The notes beneath the pieces are model-generated. The model ran no database searches, was not told the DNA's origin, and saw nothing but the letters and a program-made list of their open reading frames with translations. Source: Larus michahellis (taxonomy: Eukaryota > Chordata > Aves > Charadriiformes > Laridae). Taken from it: DNA of 64,000 nucleotides. Made by a program: the position numbers and the translations under genes. Shown in pieces: positions 12,701 through 25,900 of this stretch; positions within the stretch are counted from its first letter, which is position 1; every line of letters begins with the position of its first letter. The stretch is taken from the NCBI RefSeq assembly GCF_964199755.1, contig NC_133897.1, positions 15,650,992-15,714,991 on the forward strand, written 5' to 3'.

Positions 12701-15354
12701 GTAGAAGAGTTGCAGTTGTTTTATAGCACTCAATTATTTTCTAAATCTCTGTTAAAACGAAGGCCTTCTTTCATGCTTTAGGTTTTGTTTTACTGAGCAG
12801 GCAGTTTATAATCATAAGCAGTTTTTCATTTAATAACAAACTTTGAAACTTAATGTATAGGAATTGTTAACATTTGTATTTGTTGAATTAATATTTCCTT
12901 TTATCTGGATAAAATTTCCATTATTTTAGCAGCATATATAATCCTTTTTTGATGTTTTGAGATGCCTAACTTTAGAAGTCCACGGTGGAAATGTTTACAC
13001 CTGAGCTACTCATCTGCTGTTCTTGTTCAGTCAGTAGCAAAAAGTAGGTCCTTTGTGAGAGGAATTTTGAGTGATGAGGTTACATGTAGATAACTGTATT
13101 TATGTAGGTGAATCCTGCAGTAGGAGCTTGGCTGTAAGGAGTGCGATGAGGGGCAACCAAAGCTGGGCCCAAAACTTGTCAGGAAAAGACCTTGCAATTT
13201 CTCTGTCCTGAATTCGGGAATTTTTAGGGTTTGAACAAGACCCAGGAGCCACTGTGGGAAGTCGGTCACTCGGGATGCTGTACGAAGAGGGCACTTATTG
13301 GTGTTGACTTTGGTCGTGGAGGTCGGGTGTGTAGGAAGAGCGCGCTGAGCTGACAGATGGAGCCTCTTCCTCACGGGGCTGAAGTCCGTAATCCTTCGCG
13401 CAGCTCAGGCTGTTGGTGCCTCAGTTGCTGCCAGATAAAGCTCTGTTCTCTGAGCTAATGGAATAATGCAATTAGGAGGAGGCAGTACTGATAAACTCTT
13501 ATCCTTTAAAGAGCTGGTTGTTAACAAAGTGACACCCGCTGTGCCAGGCGCAGCGTGGCCACGCTTGGACAATCTGCCCAACCAAGCTTTGCTGTGCTGG
13601 GGGGGCCACCATGTCGTACCTGCCCACGGCCCAGGAGTGGGAAGGAGTTTTGCAGACAGAAATTAGGGAAGAGGTGGGAGCGGAGGAGAACACGATAAAT
13701 GTCACAGCCATGCATGGTGTGGAAACGACAAGTAGGGATTACTTTCACTGCGTCTTTTCGTACAAAAACTATGGTCATCAAATGAAGCGAGGAGGAGACA
13801 GGCTAAAAACAATAAATAATAAAATGAAGTGGATTTTCATAGAACAGGTAATTGAGTCTTTAGGTTTTGCCTAAAGTATGTTATGACTGCTAAAAGTGTG
13901 TGTGGCTCAGGAGGAGGCTGGACACGTTCATGAAAAATCTGTTAAGGGCTACTAATACCCAAGAGGCCACATCCAGCCCAAGAAGTCCCTGAAAGTGGCT
14001 GCAGACAGGGAGAATATGGGCAGAAGTACATGTTCTGGCACTGTTCTTATACTCTGCTCTGGGCTGATGCTGCAGGAGACATTGAAGGGTTAGAGGCACC
14101 TTAATGCTGACTTTTGCAACCGCTTTTAAGTGTTCTTTCACCTCCAGAAAACCATTTAATCTTCCTTAAGTTGATAGCTTTTTTCCCAGAACAACCTTGC
14201 ATGTTCCTCATAGCAGAGAACCATGTTTTCTTTTCCTGTCATGTTATAATAATGATTTGTTTTGTTGGCTTTACTCATATTTATTTTTAAAATGAGATAT
14301 TCATCTCAGGGGAACAAAACTCATGAAAAAAAAAACTTTAGTCATGCCAAAGCACTTCTGGGAGATCTGTTTTTCTACTTTAGAAGATGCAAAAGTAAAT
14401 TTAACTTGCTGAGGTCAGGCTTTCATCCTGCTTTCCAAAATAAGCTACAAAGCTGTTTCTGTTTCTTTTTAAATTATTTAAAATGATCTCGGAAGACTTT
14501 TGGTGTTTATAATTATGAGTTTGTCCTTAAAGCTGATGAGCAACAACTCCGAGAGTGCACTGGCACGCACTGGCATGCCTTGAATTAATGGCCCAAAACA
14601 TGCAAGGCCTTCATTGTGAAAAGTGCAAAGAATGACAACGGGTATAATAAATTCAAGAAATATTTTGGGTTTAGTTGTTAATTTAAGACAATAGGAAAAT
14701 ACTTGAAAGTCTACATTTAATGTTCCTCAATTTTCTGAGGGTATTTTTCTTTTAACCCTAGGGTGATATGTGTGATGCCACTAATCACGAAAAAGCGCAG
14801 ATAGCTAAAGATTGCAAGCAAACAACGGTTCTTTGCTTTTATGATCAGCAGCTCTAGATACAGGGGGTGACGCGAATCTGTCATGGGTATAGCATCTAAC
14901 TAGGAAAGCTGTAACCTAGAGGCACTTCTTTCTTTTCTGTTCCCCATCCAAAGGGAAGTTCACTTGTATGCTGCGTTTTATCTGCTCTGGTGAGAGGAGC
15001 TCTGCTTCTCTCTGCCTTTTATGTCAACCTGGATTCACGAGGCAGGTGGGAGCGAACCTGATCCCCAGCTGACCAGATGCGTGTCTGCCAAAAGCAACAC
15101 GGGCATCGACAGCCTCCAGCTTTCTGTCCCGCCTACTGGGGCTGCTCTTGTTATCTCCAATGAGGAAAGCAGCATGATGGAGCCTAGAGATGGCTGCAGG
15201 TTCACAGCAAGCGAGGGCTGCTGGCACGGCTAAAGCACGCTGCCCGGGCTGAGGGAAGACTCCATCCAGTCAGTATCGTTAATCCCCTTCACTATGGAAA
15301 GAGCTGAGTTGGAAGATCTGGTTTTAATATTTCTGAATATGCTGTGTAATTGTC

Positions 15355-15378
15355 ATTATGCAACTACATTTGCATAAT
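15355..15378. promoter_or_regulatory. Inverted repeat of ATTATGCAA around an octamer
   Basis: ATTATGCAA (15355-15363) and its exact reverse complement TTGCATAAT (15370-15378) flank a six-base spacer. The right arm completes the POU octamer ATTTGCAT at 15368-15375. TTATGCAA is also a bZIP (C/EBP or PAR-type) half-site. Function is not shown. Confidence 0.4.
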
Positions 15379-17440
15379 CCCAGGCAACCGCCTCAAAAAC
15401 AAACTGTTTCTGAATGTTCAGATTTAAACCCGCCTTACAGAGATGTTGGGTGCTCACGGAAAGCACTGTGGTCCCTGGGGTGTATATTTTGGACAAGCAA
15501 ATGCTCTACAAAGTGCAAAATTCACTGACGAGTGAGACAGAATCTCTGCTCGGGAATCTAAAAATTGTCATACTTTGAACAGTTTTGGCCTTCATCTTCC
15601 TCTGCTTCACCTGCTTACTGTGAAATGGGATAATGATATCGGCTCAAGTCAGGGTTATTGAGAAGAAAAGCACTCAGATGCTACAGTAAAATTTTCATTA
15701 AAATTTTCATAAATAAATGGCTAATATTGCCCCCGGTGCAAAGGCTGGGCAGTACACTATAAGTAAGGCTTGGGACTACGCGGTGAATATCTGTTTAGTG
15801 AGTCAATAAGCACACAGTGCAGTGGGAATCCAGTGACAGGACAACCATGTCCTTGTGCAATCTCAGCTGTACCTGTATTTGTCTTTTTTTTTTTTTTGTG
15901 ATGGTACAGCCACGTTTTCTTTGTTGCCTTTAGAGCACGTAGACTGGAGGGGCGTTTGAAAATGGCACTGTGGAAAAGGCACCATCTTTCCCATGGGCGT
16001 GCGTGTGCGGGGGGCTTTGCTCAGTGAAGCTGTCAGGGATTTTAAATACCTCCTTGACGCGACCGGTGGAGCTCAGAGCTTAGGCAGTATAAGTATGATC
16101 CAAACTGGAAAGAAATAAACCACAAAAAGCCAACCCAAACATACACTTGTTATGAGTTAAAAGTCATCTTCAAAGACTGCAATGAGCCTGTGTCCTCAGC
16201 AGGAGGTAATATCAGTGATAACCGATACCTTGAGAAATTACCCCTATGTAAGAGTTCAGAAGATCATACGTGCTAAGCTCTGCTATGTTACCTGCTAGCA
16301 CTTTTTGATGCTTACTCCCACAGGTAACGTTGTATTACTCAGTCTGGAAGTCAGGGAAGGAGCAGCAAATTCATCTGCAAAACCAAACTGCTGTTTTGAG
16401 GAGCAAGCGTTCATTTCTGTCTTTCCTGTTGGAGAACAATTTCTGCCTGGTCAGAAGTAGATGCCGAAATGAGCAGTGAATGTGTAGGGTGAGATGATTA
16501 ACCTGCAGAGTAAAATGCCTTCAGCATGGCAGTAGAAAGCCACGGTGAGAATCGAGGCCCCTGCCGAGCCGCGCTGGCCTGTGTCGCAGGTCTGAGAGGA
16601 CCCCGCTGTGGGGAGCCCAGAGCTGCTTCCAGCACTGCTGCTGCTCCGCTGCCATCCCAGCAGGGATATCGAGCCCCCAGGTGAGGAGGGGTGAGAAGTT
16701 TATGCAGGTTGTAGCTCCAAATCTGTGTGTGTAAAGCTCCCATTTGCATTATTTGCTCTTGCACGGTACTTAGTTTGTGCGTACTGAGCCAATTACCTAC
16801 AGATTCCTGAAATTAGCTTTGGAGAAGATCTGGCTTGTCTTTTTCTCTCAAAAATAGACACAAGGCATAGTTTTTAAGTCAGCTGAATGTATTACTGAAA
16901 GGATTGCTTTTGAATTAATCCAAATTTTTGAAGAAGAGTGAAAAAAATTACCCGTTTCTCCAAACTGATCCTCCAGCAACAGCAGTCTGACTCAATATAC
17001 TGGAAAGTTTCTATTAATCTTCATAACTTTGGGGCTGCTATTTCTCCTGATTTTAAGATAGCAATCACTGGGACCTGTCACAGATGCCATGTCTACTATA
17101 GACCCCACTTCATATGCTCTTCCCCTCTTTGAAGTACACGGGGAGGAGCGTGGACTTGACACCCAGAGATTTAAGGGGTGCCGGGATCACCTGGCGAGAC
17201 CTGCCTCTATCCTGCAGAGCTCGCTCCTTCTCACAGACCTTGTCGTTCTTTGCACGATTATATCAGACAAGTTGACATAACAGAAAAGGATTTAAGTCCA
17301 AGAAATAAGATTGCTCGGTCCACTGAACCCTCATTTTAGTTCTTCCTCACCACCCACCTGCTAATTTTGTGCCTTACTTTCTCATTTTGCTGCGCAGGCC
17401 AACAGGCTCAGAGGTTCAATCTCGGTTCAAATAACAACTT

Positions 17441-17458
17441 AAAAAAAAAAAAAAAAAA
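17441..17458. repeat. Poly-A run (18)
   Basis: Eighteen A residues stand in a row. The upstream sequence does not resemble a known mRNA, so a processed pseudogene is not supported. Confidence 0.9.
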
Positions 17459-19551
17459 GACATGAGCTGAGCATTCCTAAAAAACTCACAAACCTGCTTA
17501 AGCAGGCCCCTAAAATTGCAGTAGAATTATCACTGAGATACCGGGTATTCCTCTAGGCTGAAGTGATGCAATCTGGTCCAGCCACATGGGGCTTTTCCGA
17601 TCCATATCTCCCAATTGAGTGCGTTTCTATCCGAAGTGCATCCCGCTCACAAAGCACACGTTCCTCACCAACACAAGTTCGGCACCGGGCAGCAACTGGG
17701 ACCGACCCTTCAGAGCCCGTCCTGCTTAGCGGAGTCGGATATTTCGTTCTTTGGGAAAGGTGGTGAGCGTTGTCTGTCTCTGTACAAGGGAAAACACGCT
17801 GAATTCAAAGGCAAACCAAGATGTTCTCTGTGTTTGAAAAAAAACAACACAAAAACAACCCCGGAAAGCACTACAGTAAACAAACTAGAAAAACTTAGAG
17901 CAGATAAGGCGTAGTAGGGCAGCCCTCCTGTGGGAGATGGGACCTCTTTGATATAGTCAGACAAACAAACAAACCATAAAACCTGTCTGCAGTAAGGGAG
18001 TGCGGGTTTGCTGATTACTCAAAAATATTTAGTATGTGAATTCTCTCTGCTTACGTCGTTCTGCTTATGCATTGCTGTGAAGCCTCAGAAGTCACAAAAT
18101 GATCTTATATGAAATACAAACGGAAAGCAGAGGGTGCTGTAATTCACCCGCTCCCGCGGCGGCGGTGCTGCCTGAGGTAATCCGGAACCCCTCCGCAGGG
18201 ACCCTGAGCCCTGCAGTTCGGCTGGTCTGATGGTCTCCATACCCTGCAAGGAATTAATGAAAATATTCAAATTTAAAGATTTGTGATTAATGTGGAGGTC
18301 AGCACGGTTGTCAGCCAGATGATTTATTTTCACGTAACTTGTATCGTATTGTCTCTAGATTGTCATTTATTTTTTTTCTAGTCTGCTGCACGGCTGTAGG
18401 TGGGTAACCAAAGCCGTGTTGTACCGATTGCTGTAGGCAGGGTATAGCTGAAGGGAAACTGTCATTTTTGGAACCTGGACTGCGGCAGGGGACAGTCCGC
18501 AGCGCAAAGCTATGCTTGGTTGCTGGCGGCTTCTGTTTAAATCCCAGGGCCGGGCAGTATTGCATACTTGGTGTTACCTGGCAGTAACAGACAAAATGCC
18601 AGGAAGGTGATGTTGCAGGATGCGACTAGTTTATGGGGGCTTCGGGTTTTTCCCAATGTGTTCTGAGTGATCAGCTGTGAAATAGTTAATAATTTTGATA
18701 TGCACTGGTGTTTTTAGGTTTCACGGTAAGTAGTAAGCAAATATCCAGGCGCATGCCTCCTTTGCTCCAGATTATCTATGGTGTAAGAATACCTTTGATC
18801 GATATATACAAGGTTCGTATTTAAAAAAAAAAACAAAAAACCACAGCATCCACTGCTGTGTTTTTATGCTGCAACCCATGGGCATGTTGTTGGAATGTCA
18901 TCCATCATGGTTTCATGACCCGGTCCTCCTCTAGTTTCCAACTGAGCTGCTGAAGTTACAGTCTCTGTAAAAGCAGCCAGAAGGACCAGTTCCTGACTGC
19001 CTCATGGTCACCTTTCTTTTCCCTGGTTTTCACTAATCATCTTTTTATCAGTTACCCCGAGTTCTCCCTTGGGCTTCTTTTCCTGCTCTCTTACTACTAG
19101 TAAAATTTGAGAGTCAAAAGTGAGCTGCTGGTTTTGGTATCGCTGCTGTCAAATTTGTTACTGGAGGCTCCAGGCTAGGAGTGATCTTTAAGTCTTCTGT
19201 CCCTCTAGAAGGCATACAGCAATCATACGTTAATTAACTTTATTAAAATCTACATATTTCCTCCTCTTTGTGCACAAGCTGCCAAAATCCCTATCTGAGC
19301 ATCCTGTCTTAATTCCTGTGCTGTTCCTCCCCTCAAGATTGAGTTACATATGACGGCTGAGCTGGTCTGTCACCTGTTCAGCACCAAAATGGGAAAGTTT
19401 TTCTCCGGCCTGCTCCCACCCTATTTCCTCCTTGCCCCATTCTGCCGCCTGCCAGCCCCTGGCAGAAAGCTCTCCACTTTTTGTTGCTGGATTAGTGACT
19501 GTTGCTTTTTTAGTGAGTTGGGTATTCTGATGGTGGGGTCGAAGAAGCACC

Positions 19552-19972
19552 AGAATCACAGAATGGTAGGGGTTGGAAGGGACCTCTGGAGATCATCTAG
19601 TCCAACCCCCCTGCCAGAGCAGGGTCACCCAGAGCAGGTTGCACAGGAACGCGTCCAGGCGGGTTTTGAATGTCTCCAGAGTTGGAGACTCCACCACCTC
19701 TCTGGGCAGCCTGTTCCAGTGCTCTGCCGCCCTCAAAGTAAAGAAGTTCCTCCTCATGTTTAGGTGGAACTTCCTATGTTCAAGTTTGTGCCCATTACCT
19801 CTTGTCCTGTCCCCGGGCACCACTGAAAAGAGCCTGGCCCCATCCTCCTGACACCCACCCTTTAAGTATTTATAAGCGTTGATAAGGTCCCCCCTCAGCC
19901 GTCGTTTTTCCAGACTGAAGAGATCCAAATCCCTCAGCCTTTCTTCATAAGAGAGGTGTTCCAGTCCCCCTA
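19552..19972 (-). mobile_element. CR1 fragment (ORF2 C-terminus and 3' UTR)
   Basis: The minus strand encodes ORF2 tail residues ([20 protein letters not shown], then [19 protein letters not shown]) and a 3' UTR with GGTTGGACTAGATGATC-type sequence and a single terminal CAGAATGG unit. The tail sequence ([20 protein letters not shown]) differs from the 9210 and 28088 copies, so it belongs to a different CR1 subfamily. Confidence 0.94.
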
Positions 19973-22900
19973 ATTCAGCAGCAAGGAATAGGGATGTGAG
20001 AAACTGGGTGAATGTTTTCAGCACTGAGGATTATGAGCCCAGCGAGGACTCTGCCATTGAATTTACCTTCAAGCCTCTGTTGACTTACTGGAGCCCTTAC
20101 ACTGTCCTCACGGTGCACAGTTTCTACAGCGTGTCTCCTTGCCTGTCGCTTTGGGCATGTTCCTTCCTGATGTCTGTCTCTCATCTCAGCATCCAAAGTT
20201 TAAGCTTCTTCCCTTCACCCTGAACGCCCTTCAGAGTTCTGCTCCTCTCTGTTATCTTCTCCTGCTTTAACCCATAACCTTCACTTCACCAGCATACTTT
20301 CATTTTCCACCCACTTGCCTTTTTTTTTGTTCAGATGTAGCGATGTGTGTACATATATACACACATTTGTTTCGTATTTGCCTCTATATGTAAAGATCCC
20401 TCCCCCAGTTCATCAGCAAGATGAGAACCCTCTCCCCAAAATATGCATCTTTGTAAGGAAACAATGAGTAACAACAATGGAGGATAGATGAAAGAAACTG
20501 CTATTTATGATTTATATGAGGAAAGAGGGTAATGTTTATTTGGTTTAAATACTCAGTCACTCTCCTCAAATCTCTTTTATCTTAAGGAATCGGGTTTGTG
20601 CAACAGGGATGGTGCATCGCATGTATTTTTAGGGCCCGTTGCACCGCAGGGAACTGATTCTGATGATCATACCCTCACGGAGATATTTCATAACAACAAG
20701 TGTAAGTGAAGCAGGTCAAATAAAATCACATCTGTAGTCAGTGCTTGGAAGCAGAAAATCATCAAAACAAAGTGTTTTTTGAAGCTCTGCCTTTCTGAAA
20801 CATCATTCTGCGTTTCCTTGGGGTTTGTGTCTAACGTTGGCAGCAGCAGCCTGTGCTGGCAGCAGCGGGGGCGTTCCTGTCAGACACGTTTTCAAAATAG
20901 ATCTGCTACAGGAATTCCAGCTGTCACCCTGCTCATGGTGTGGCCTTTGCTGGTGGGGCTCTGGAGAGTATCTTTAGCTTTCCATTTCAAGAGAGGTGGT
21001 GGTTGTCAAAGAAACCCCTAACCGATGTCTTTTTCCATTGCTTGTTATATAAAATACACTTTTTCAGTGTGCATCGCAGGCTGAAGCACAGGTGGTTGTC
21101 AGGAAACTTAAGGTGACCACAAAGAGTTTGAAAAGGAGCACTGCAGGTACAGAAGAGAAGATGAGCCGCATTCAGATAAAATCAGATTCGATCTGGCCTT
21201 CGTGACGTGGCACGGCAGCAGAAATACGGGCAGAAGATGAGACATGAAACCTTCTGTTAGCAGAGCTCGTCTCCAAGACTGCCTCTGCTTCTGGGGAGGG
21301 ACTGGGCCATCTCAACCGGCTAAGCTCCATGGCTATCTTTTGCATGTGTCAGTGTAATATGGTATACACTACCTAACTGTTGAGGTCTTTTTGTATGACT
21401 TTCACTACATAATTGAGCGTGTGGGGGGGTAAATATTTAAAAACATACATCAGCTTGTTTCCCTGAGTGAGGTGGGAGTAGAGTACCAGCACTGCTCAGC
21501 TGGGTCCCGTTCCCTTCTCCCTGTACCCTCCCCTGATGCAGCCTGATATTTATTTTCTGGTGCCAGTGCAAAGTACTGCTTTGTTCTTTCACCTCTTTAT
21601 AGCAACTGTGTTGTAGCTCTGATAGTTAAGCTTGTAAAGGAAGGTGGGTTTGTAAGGGCAGGTAATATATGTTATTAGACCACCTGATGTAAAATGTGGT
21701 CAAGCATTTCAGCAAGATGCAGGTGTCACTGGAAACCATCACTCCCAGGCTGCCGATACGTTTGTCCCAGCAGCAAAACTGAACCAGGACTGTTTCACCC
21801 TTCTTGAGCTCCTCATTCCTCACCCCATCCCTGAAAATCCCTGAATTCACCTTCAGAATGGGACTGTGCTGTAAAACTAGTGAAGTTCCGCAGGTCATTT
21901 TGAAGTAACCAAACAAAAGAAAAAGCAAGCTGTAATTATGTTAATTAATTAGCCCATTTGTGGGAGAAGTGATATTAGCAGAGAGCTTTCAGTAGGAGCA
22001 GAGGATTGAGGCAGACAGAAAGCGTTTGCAGAACAGGGAGAATTCAGCAGGAGATGAGATGTAGAGAGAATCGTAATGAGCATAAAACCAACGTCTCTAT
22101 TTATTCTATACGATTCAACACTAAATAGTATAATGATAATAATATTTAATGCCAAATATTTTGTAAATCTTCCTTGAGGACTGGGATGGAGATGTGAGAG
22201 GGAATTATTGTTTTGCAATGTTAAATGATAACTGTGCTTTCTTATTTATAATTCTTGGAGTTCATTCTGGTACATAGTGGTTGGCAGGTTTCACCCACAT
22301 ATACTCTACAGGGACCTCTGGTACGCTGCATGACGTGCATCGCGTACTGGATGTCTAGATGTTTGAGGAACGGTTGAGGAATTAAGAACGTTTCTTGTAG
22401 ACCATCTGGGGGCAGGTTGGTAGCTTTTGCATTTCAGATTCTGGCAAGATCTGGCTGTATTCAATGCTCCACTTCTTTTCTTTTTTTTTCTTTTTTGAAA
22501 ATTTGGGAGACTGAAGATTTGCTTGAAAGCGGTGAGATTGACTTCTAGAGAAAGATTTGTCAAGGATGACTTTCTTCCCTAATAGGCTGTAATTCTTTTC
22601 CATGCGGCTGCCACTTTGAGGCAACACGTGACAAACAGAAGTGTCTTGTTAATGGGAGTTTTCTTATTGCATATGATGTTTGCTAGAGATTGAACCTGGT
22701 TATTTCTTACATTTCTTATGCTCTCACATGAAGGTAGCATTTACACCTAGCAGCTTTAGTGATATTTAAGCCAAAGCGCCAGTGTAAGAATACATTAAAA
22801 GTAGAAACCAAAGTTTATCAACATTTGTTTTCTTCACGATTCCTTGCCTCCTCCATGTCTACCCCCTTGGAGTCAGTAGCTATCTAAAATGTCTCTAAAA

Positions 22901-25900
22901 TTGAGACCTTCACAGCTGTGCAAACTGTGCGGCAACCAACCGTTTAAGGTGGCCAGAAAGGAAAGCTACTTCAAGAATGGAGGCTTTTTTCAGATTTTAA
23001 AAAAAAGTCATATTTAAAATTCTTTTGACCCTGCGTCATAGCATGAGCAGCTGTCACCACATCTGACCGGGAGCCTGAAGGATTAGAAGGAAAAAACTTT
23101 GTTCACTGCAGAAAGGAAAGTTGTTAGTGGGTTTAAGCCGTTGTGTCTGATGGTGGGAGCTCTGTCTAATTCCTCCTTATCCTCCATTGAGCTTTATGTC
23201 GTCCACAGCTCTTGCCCTATCTACAAAATTTTCTGCCTTTATGGTTTTCTCACTTACATGGAGACGCTTTTGTTTTTCTAAAGTGCTGTCTCCCAGCGCT
23301 TATTTACAAAGCTCTAACCCTGTTCGCATTTATAGCTCCATTAAAAATTACAGCCCATCCCTGGCTGACCTGTCCTACCCTGCGCTGCTGCCTCTCGGCA
23401 CCGGGAATGCCTCAGGGCCAGCATCCCTTCCGCAGAGCAGGACCCCCTCATCCCGACGTGGGCGATGCCAGGACCAAGAGAGACAATTTGCAATAATAAT
23501 TGTAGTGTACAGAAACCCACTGTATTAAACATGTGGCACATGTATCCTTTCAAAGGGAGTTTTTAAATATCAGTAAGTAAAATGTATTAATACAGGATGC
23601 ATATGGCTAGTAAAAGTGTGCCTTGCATCACACAAGAAAGACATAGCAGCTCAAGTAAATGGTTAAAGCACTGTACAGCAGTAAGAAATATGTGTATTGT
23701 TATGAAAAACTTACTAAAGCAAACTACCCACCTGGATTCAATCCTTATGCTTTTTGGAAGCATGTAGCAAGAGCAGCAATGAAGCTCTAGTTTTCATTTT
23801 CCAGAAAATAGCAAGTTAGAAGGAGGGAATATTAAATATGTGCAAGACAAGGAATTGTGCTCTTTAGAGGGAGAAAGTCTGATTCTGCATTGTTGGGTGT
23901 GATGCTGTTTTGTTGATTTGGTTCTTGTAAATTAGCTGTAATAATCTGTATTTACTTCCATGTATTTTGCTAATAACGCCGATGGGTTTATCCTGGGGAT
24001 GAATTTCACTGACTGCATAGGAACAATGTTTCCTTGACATTTTCTTGTGAAGTTTTAGCAAAAGTGTTTTTAAGTTGGAACCTGCAGCTCAGACACTACA
24101 GCTTTTTCTGCTGCTGAAGTCAGATGATGAAACAGGCTTTGTAAGAGTGGACCGTATTCAAAAGTGAACCCATTTTAATTGATAAGCAAAATAAAACACA
24201 AAACCTAAAGAATTCAGAGACACACTGCAAGTATCTTAAGATTCAGAATTGTCTTTTAGTGCTGTAGTGACAAGATGTTAACCTTAATAATGTTGACAGT
24301 TAATAGTCTCATTAATAGTAGTGCAAGGTGCTAATTCTTAAAAATAATTATGGATTAAGCTTTCCAGTAGTTGACTAGCAAGTTGGGCACTGTACTTTTT
24401 TTAACCCTGTATTTAATAATATACACATATATTTTAAATCAGTGCTTTCATGTTGTACCATGTTATTGATGTTTTCTTTTCCCTAAGTTGTTGATCGCTA
24501 AAGCAGGGGACACGTAGTGCTCACCCAGTCAAACCTTACAGAGATTGGAGTTGTACTCCCTGCCAGGGCAAGGGCGTATTTTAGGCTGGGTGAAGCCTTC
24601 CCAGGCAGAAACACTAAATAATTGATCTGCTCATCCACCTGGGTGAGCCGTCATGCTCCACTTCACCTGTCCGTGGTTGACTGAATTCGCTGTGATGTGG
24701 TGGCCGGAGCTGGTGAGCAGGGACCGGGGAGGCGGCGGCAGCGCCTGTCTCCACACGGACACGCTGTGTGGCTGTCCTTGCTTCACCGGGACTTTTTGAC
24801 ACGCAGTCACTAAAGGCAGGAAAGCTCTTTTGATAGATCAACAAAAGTCTACTTTTTTATTTCAATGGCAAGCCAGAGGAACTCTTTATTTAACAACCAG
24901 CACATAAGTATCGTGCAACAAACCAGTCGGCAAGTTTGCTTTAGCATCTCACCCAGACCCACACGGGCATTTAAAGGTCCCTTCTTGGTTTTTTTAACTC
25001 TGAGGGAGGTCTCGTGCTGCTCTCCGGGCAGCAGCCGGCCTGTCAATGCAGCAGGCAGCAGTCAAACTGGGGCTGGCAAGGCGTTGAAAGCCATTTTCCT
25101 GCTGCTGGCATGTTCACCGGCATCGTTCCACAGGGCCTATTTCTGGAATGCAAGAAGACGATGGTGCTCATTCACCACCGGAGAGTATATCCGTGACACG
25201 GATGAAGGGAGCAGCTGGTGCTTGCCTAGGTCCCTGTGAAATTTATTGGCAAGGGAGTGGCTCTGAAAAGCAAGTTTCAAGCAGAAGATTTGTTTCACGG
25301 AGTCTGTACATGTCTGCACCGCTTCACTTCAGGAAAATATTTGCATCCACCTGCACTCATAGAAAGGTGTCTTAATGTCAAATTGTAACAGGTTTTGCAT
25401 GTTTATTTTAACCAAATAGTGCATTCTTCTCCAGGATTAACAAAAAGGATTATGCTGAGACACTTAGGGATCAGTGCTGAGTATTCTTGCGTGGAGTGGT
25501 GACACGGGGCTGGCTTATCAGCAGAACACCAGAGCTATACCTCCGCCCTCCCTTCAGCTATGTCTTTCAGAGAAGGTGTGTCTTCTTATGGAGATGTCTA
25601 TCTCGGCATAGAAGGTAACAGAGGCGCTTAGCGAAGGTGGGGTCACCTGGAACCGGTCACCTTGGCTCTGTGTTAGTATTTTATAACAGGAGTGCTATCG
25701 TGGCAGGAAAGCAGGAGTTCTTTGCAGTGAAGGCAAAGCACGGGGGAGTGCTTATACAGCACGATAATTACTTTGCATTTAATTATTTTATTTCAAGAAA
25801 ATGTGCTTTCTGGACATATCTACTCAGATTTTTTTTTTTTTGTAAGTCCTAGTAAGAGCCTCTTAGCTGCCAACTGCATTTGAAGGTCTTTCATACCAAG

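Larger units (their letters stand above)
9776..19551. other. Intergenic DNA, no gene seen
   Basis: Non-coding sequence with the octamer inverted repeat at 15355, a poly-A run at 17441, a short hairpin at 18835-18865, and an 87-codon frame at 13611 that starts in a perfect Kozak context but matches nothing I know. Confidence 0.55.

Noticed and set aside
17441..17458. Poly-A run as the tail of a processed pseudogene
   Set aside because: The upstream sequence shows no mRNA-like frame, polyadenylation signal or flanking direct repeats that I can identify.
18835..18865. Hairpin with a CACAGCA/TGCTGTG stem as a microRNA precursor
   Set aside because: The stem is only 7 bp plus an A/T-rich extension with a bulge, too short for a pre-miRNA.
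20344..20365. TGTGTGTACATATATACACACA near-palindrome as a regulatory site
   Set aside because: It is alternating purine-pyrimidine low-complexity sequence and most simply a short microsatellite.
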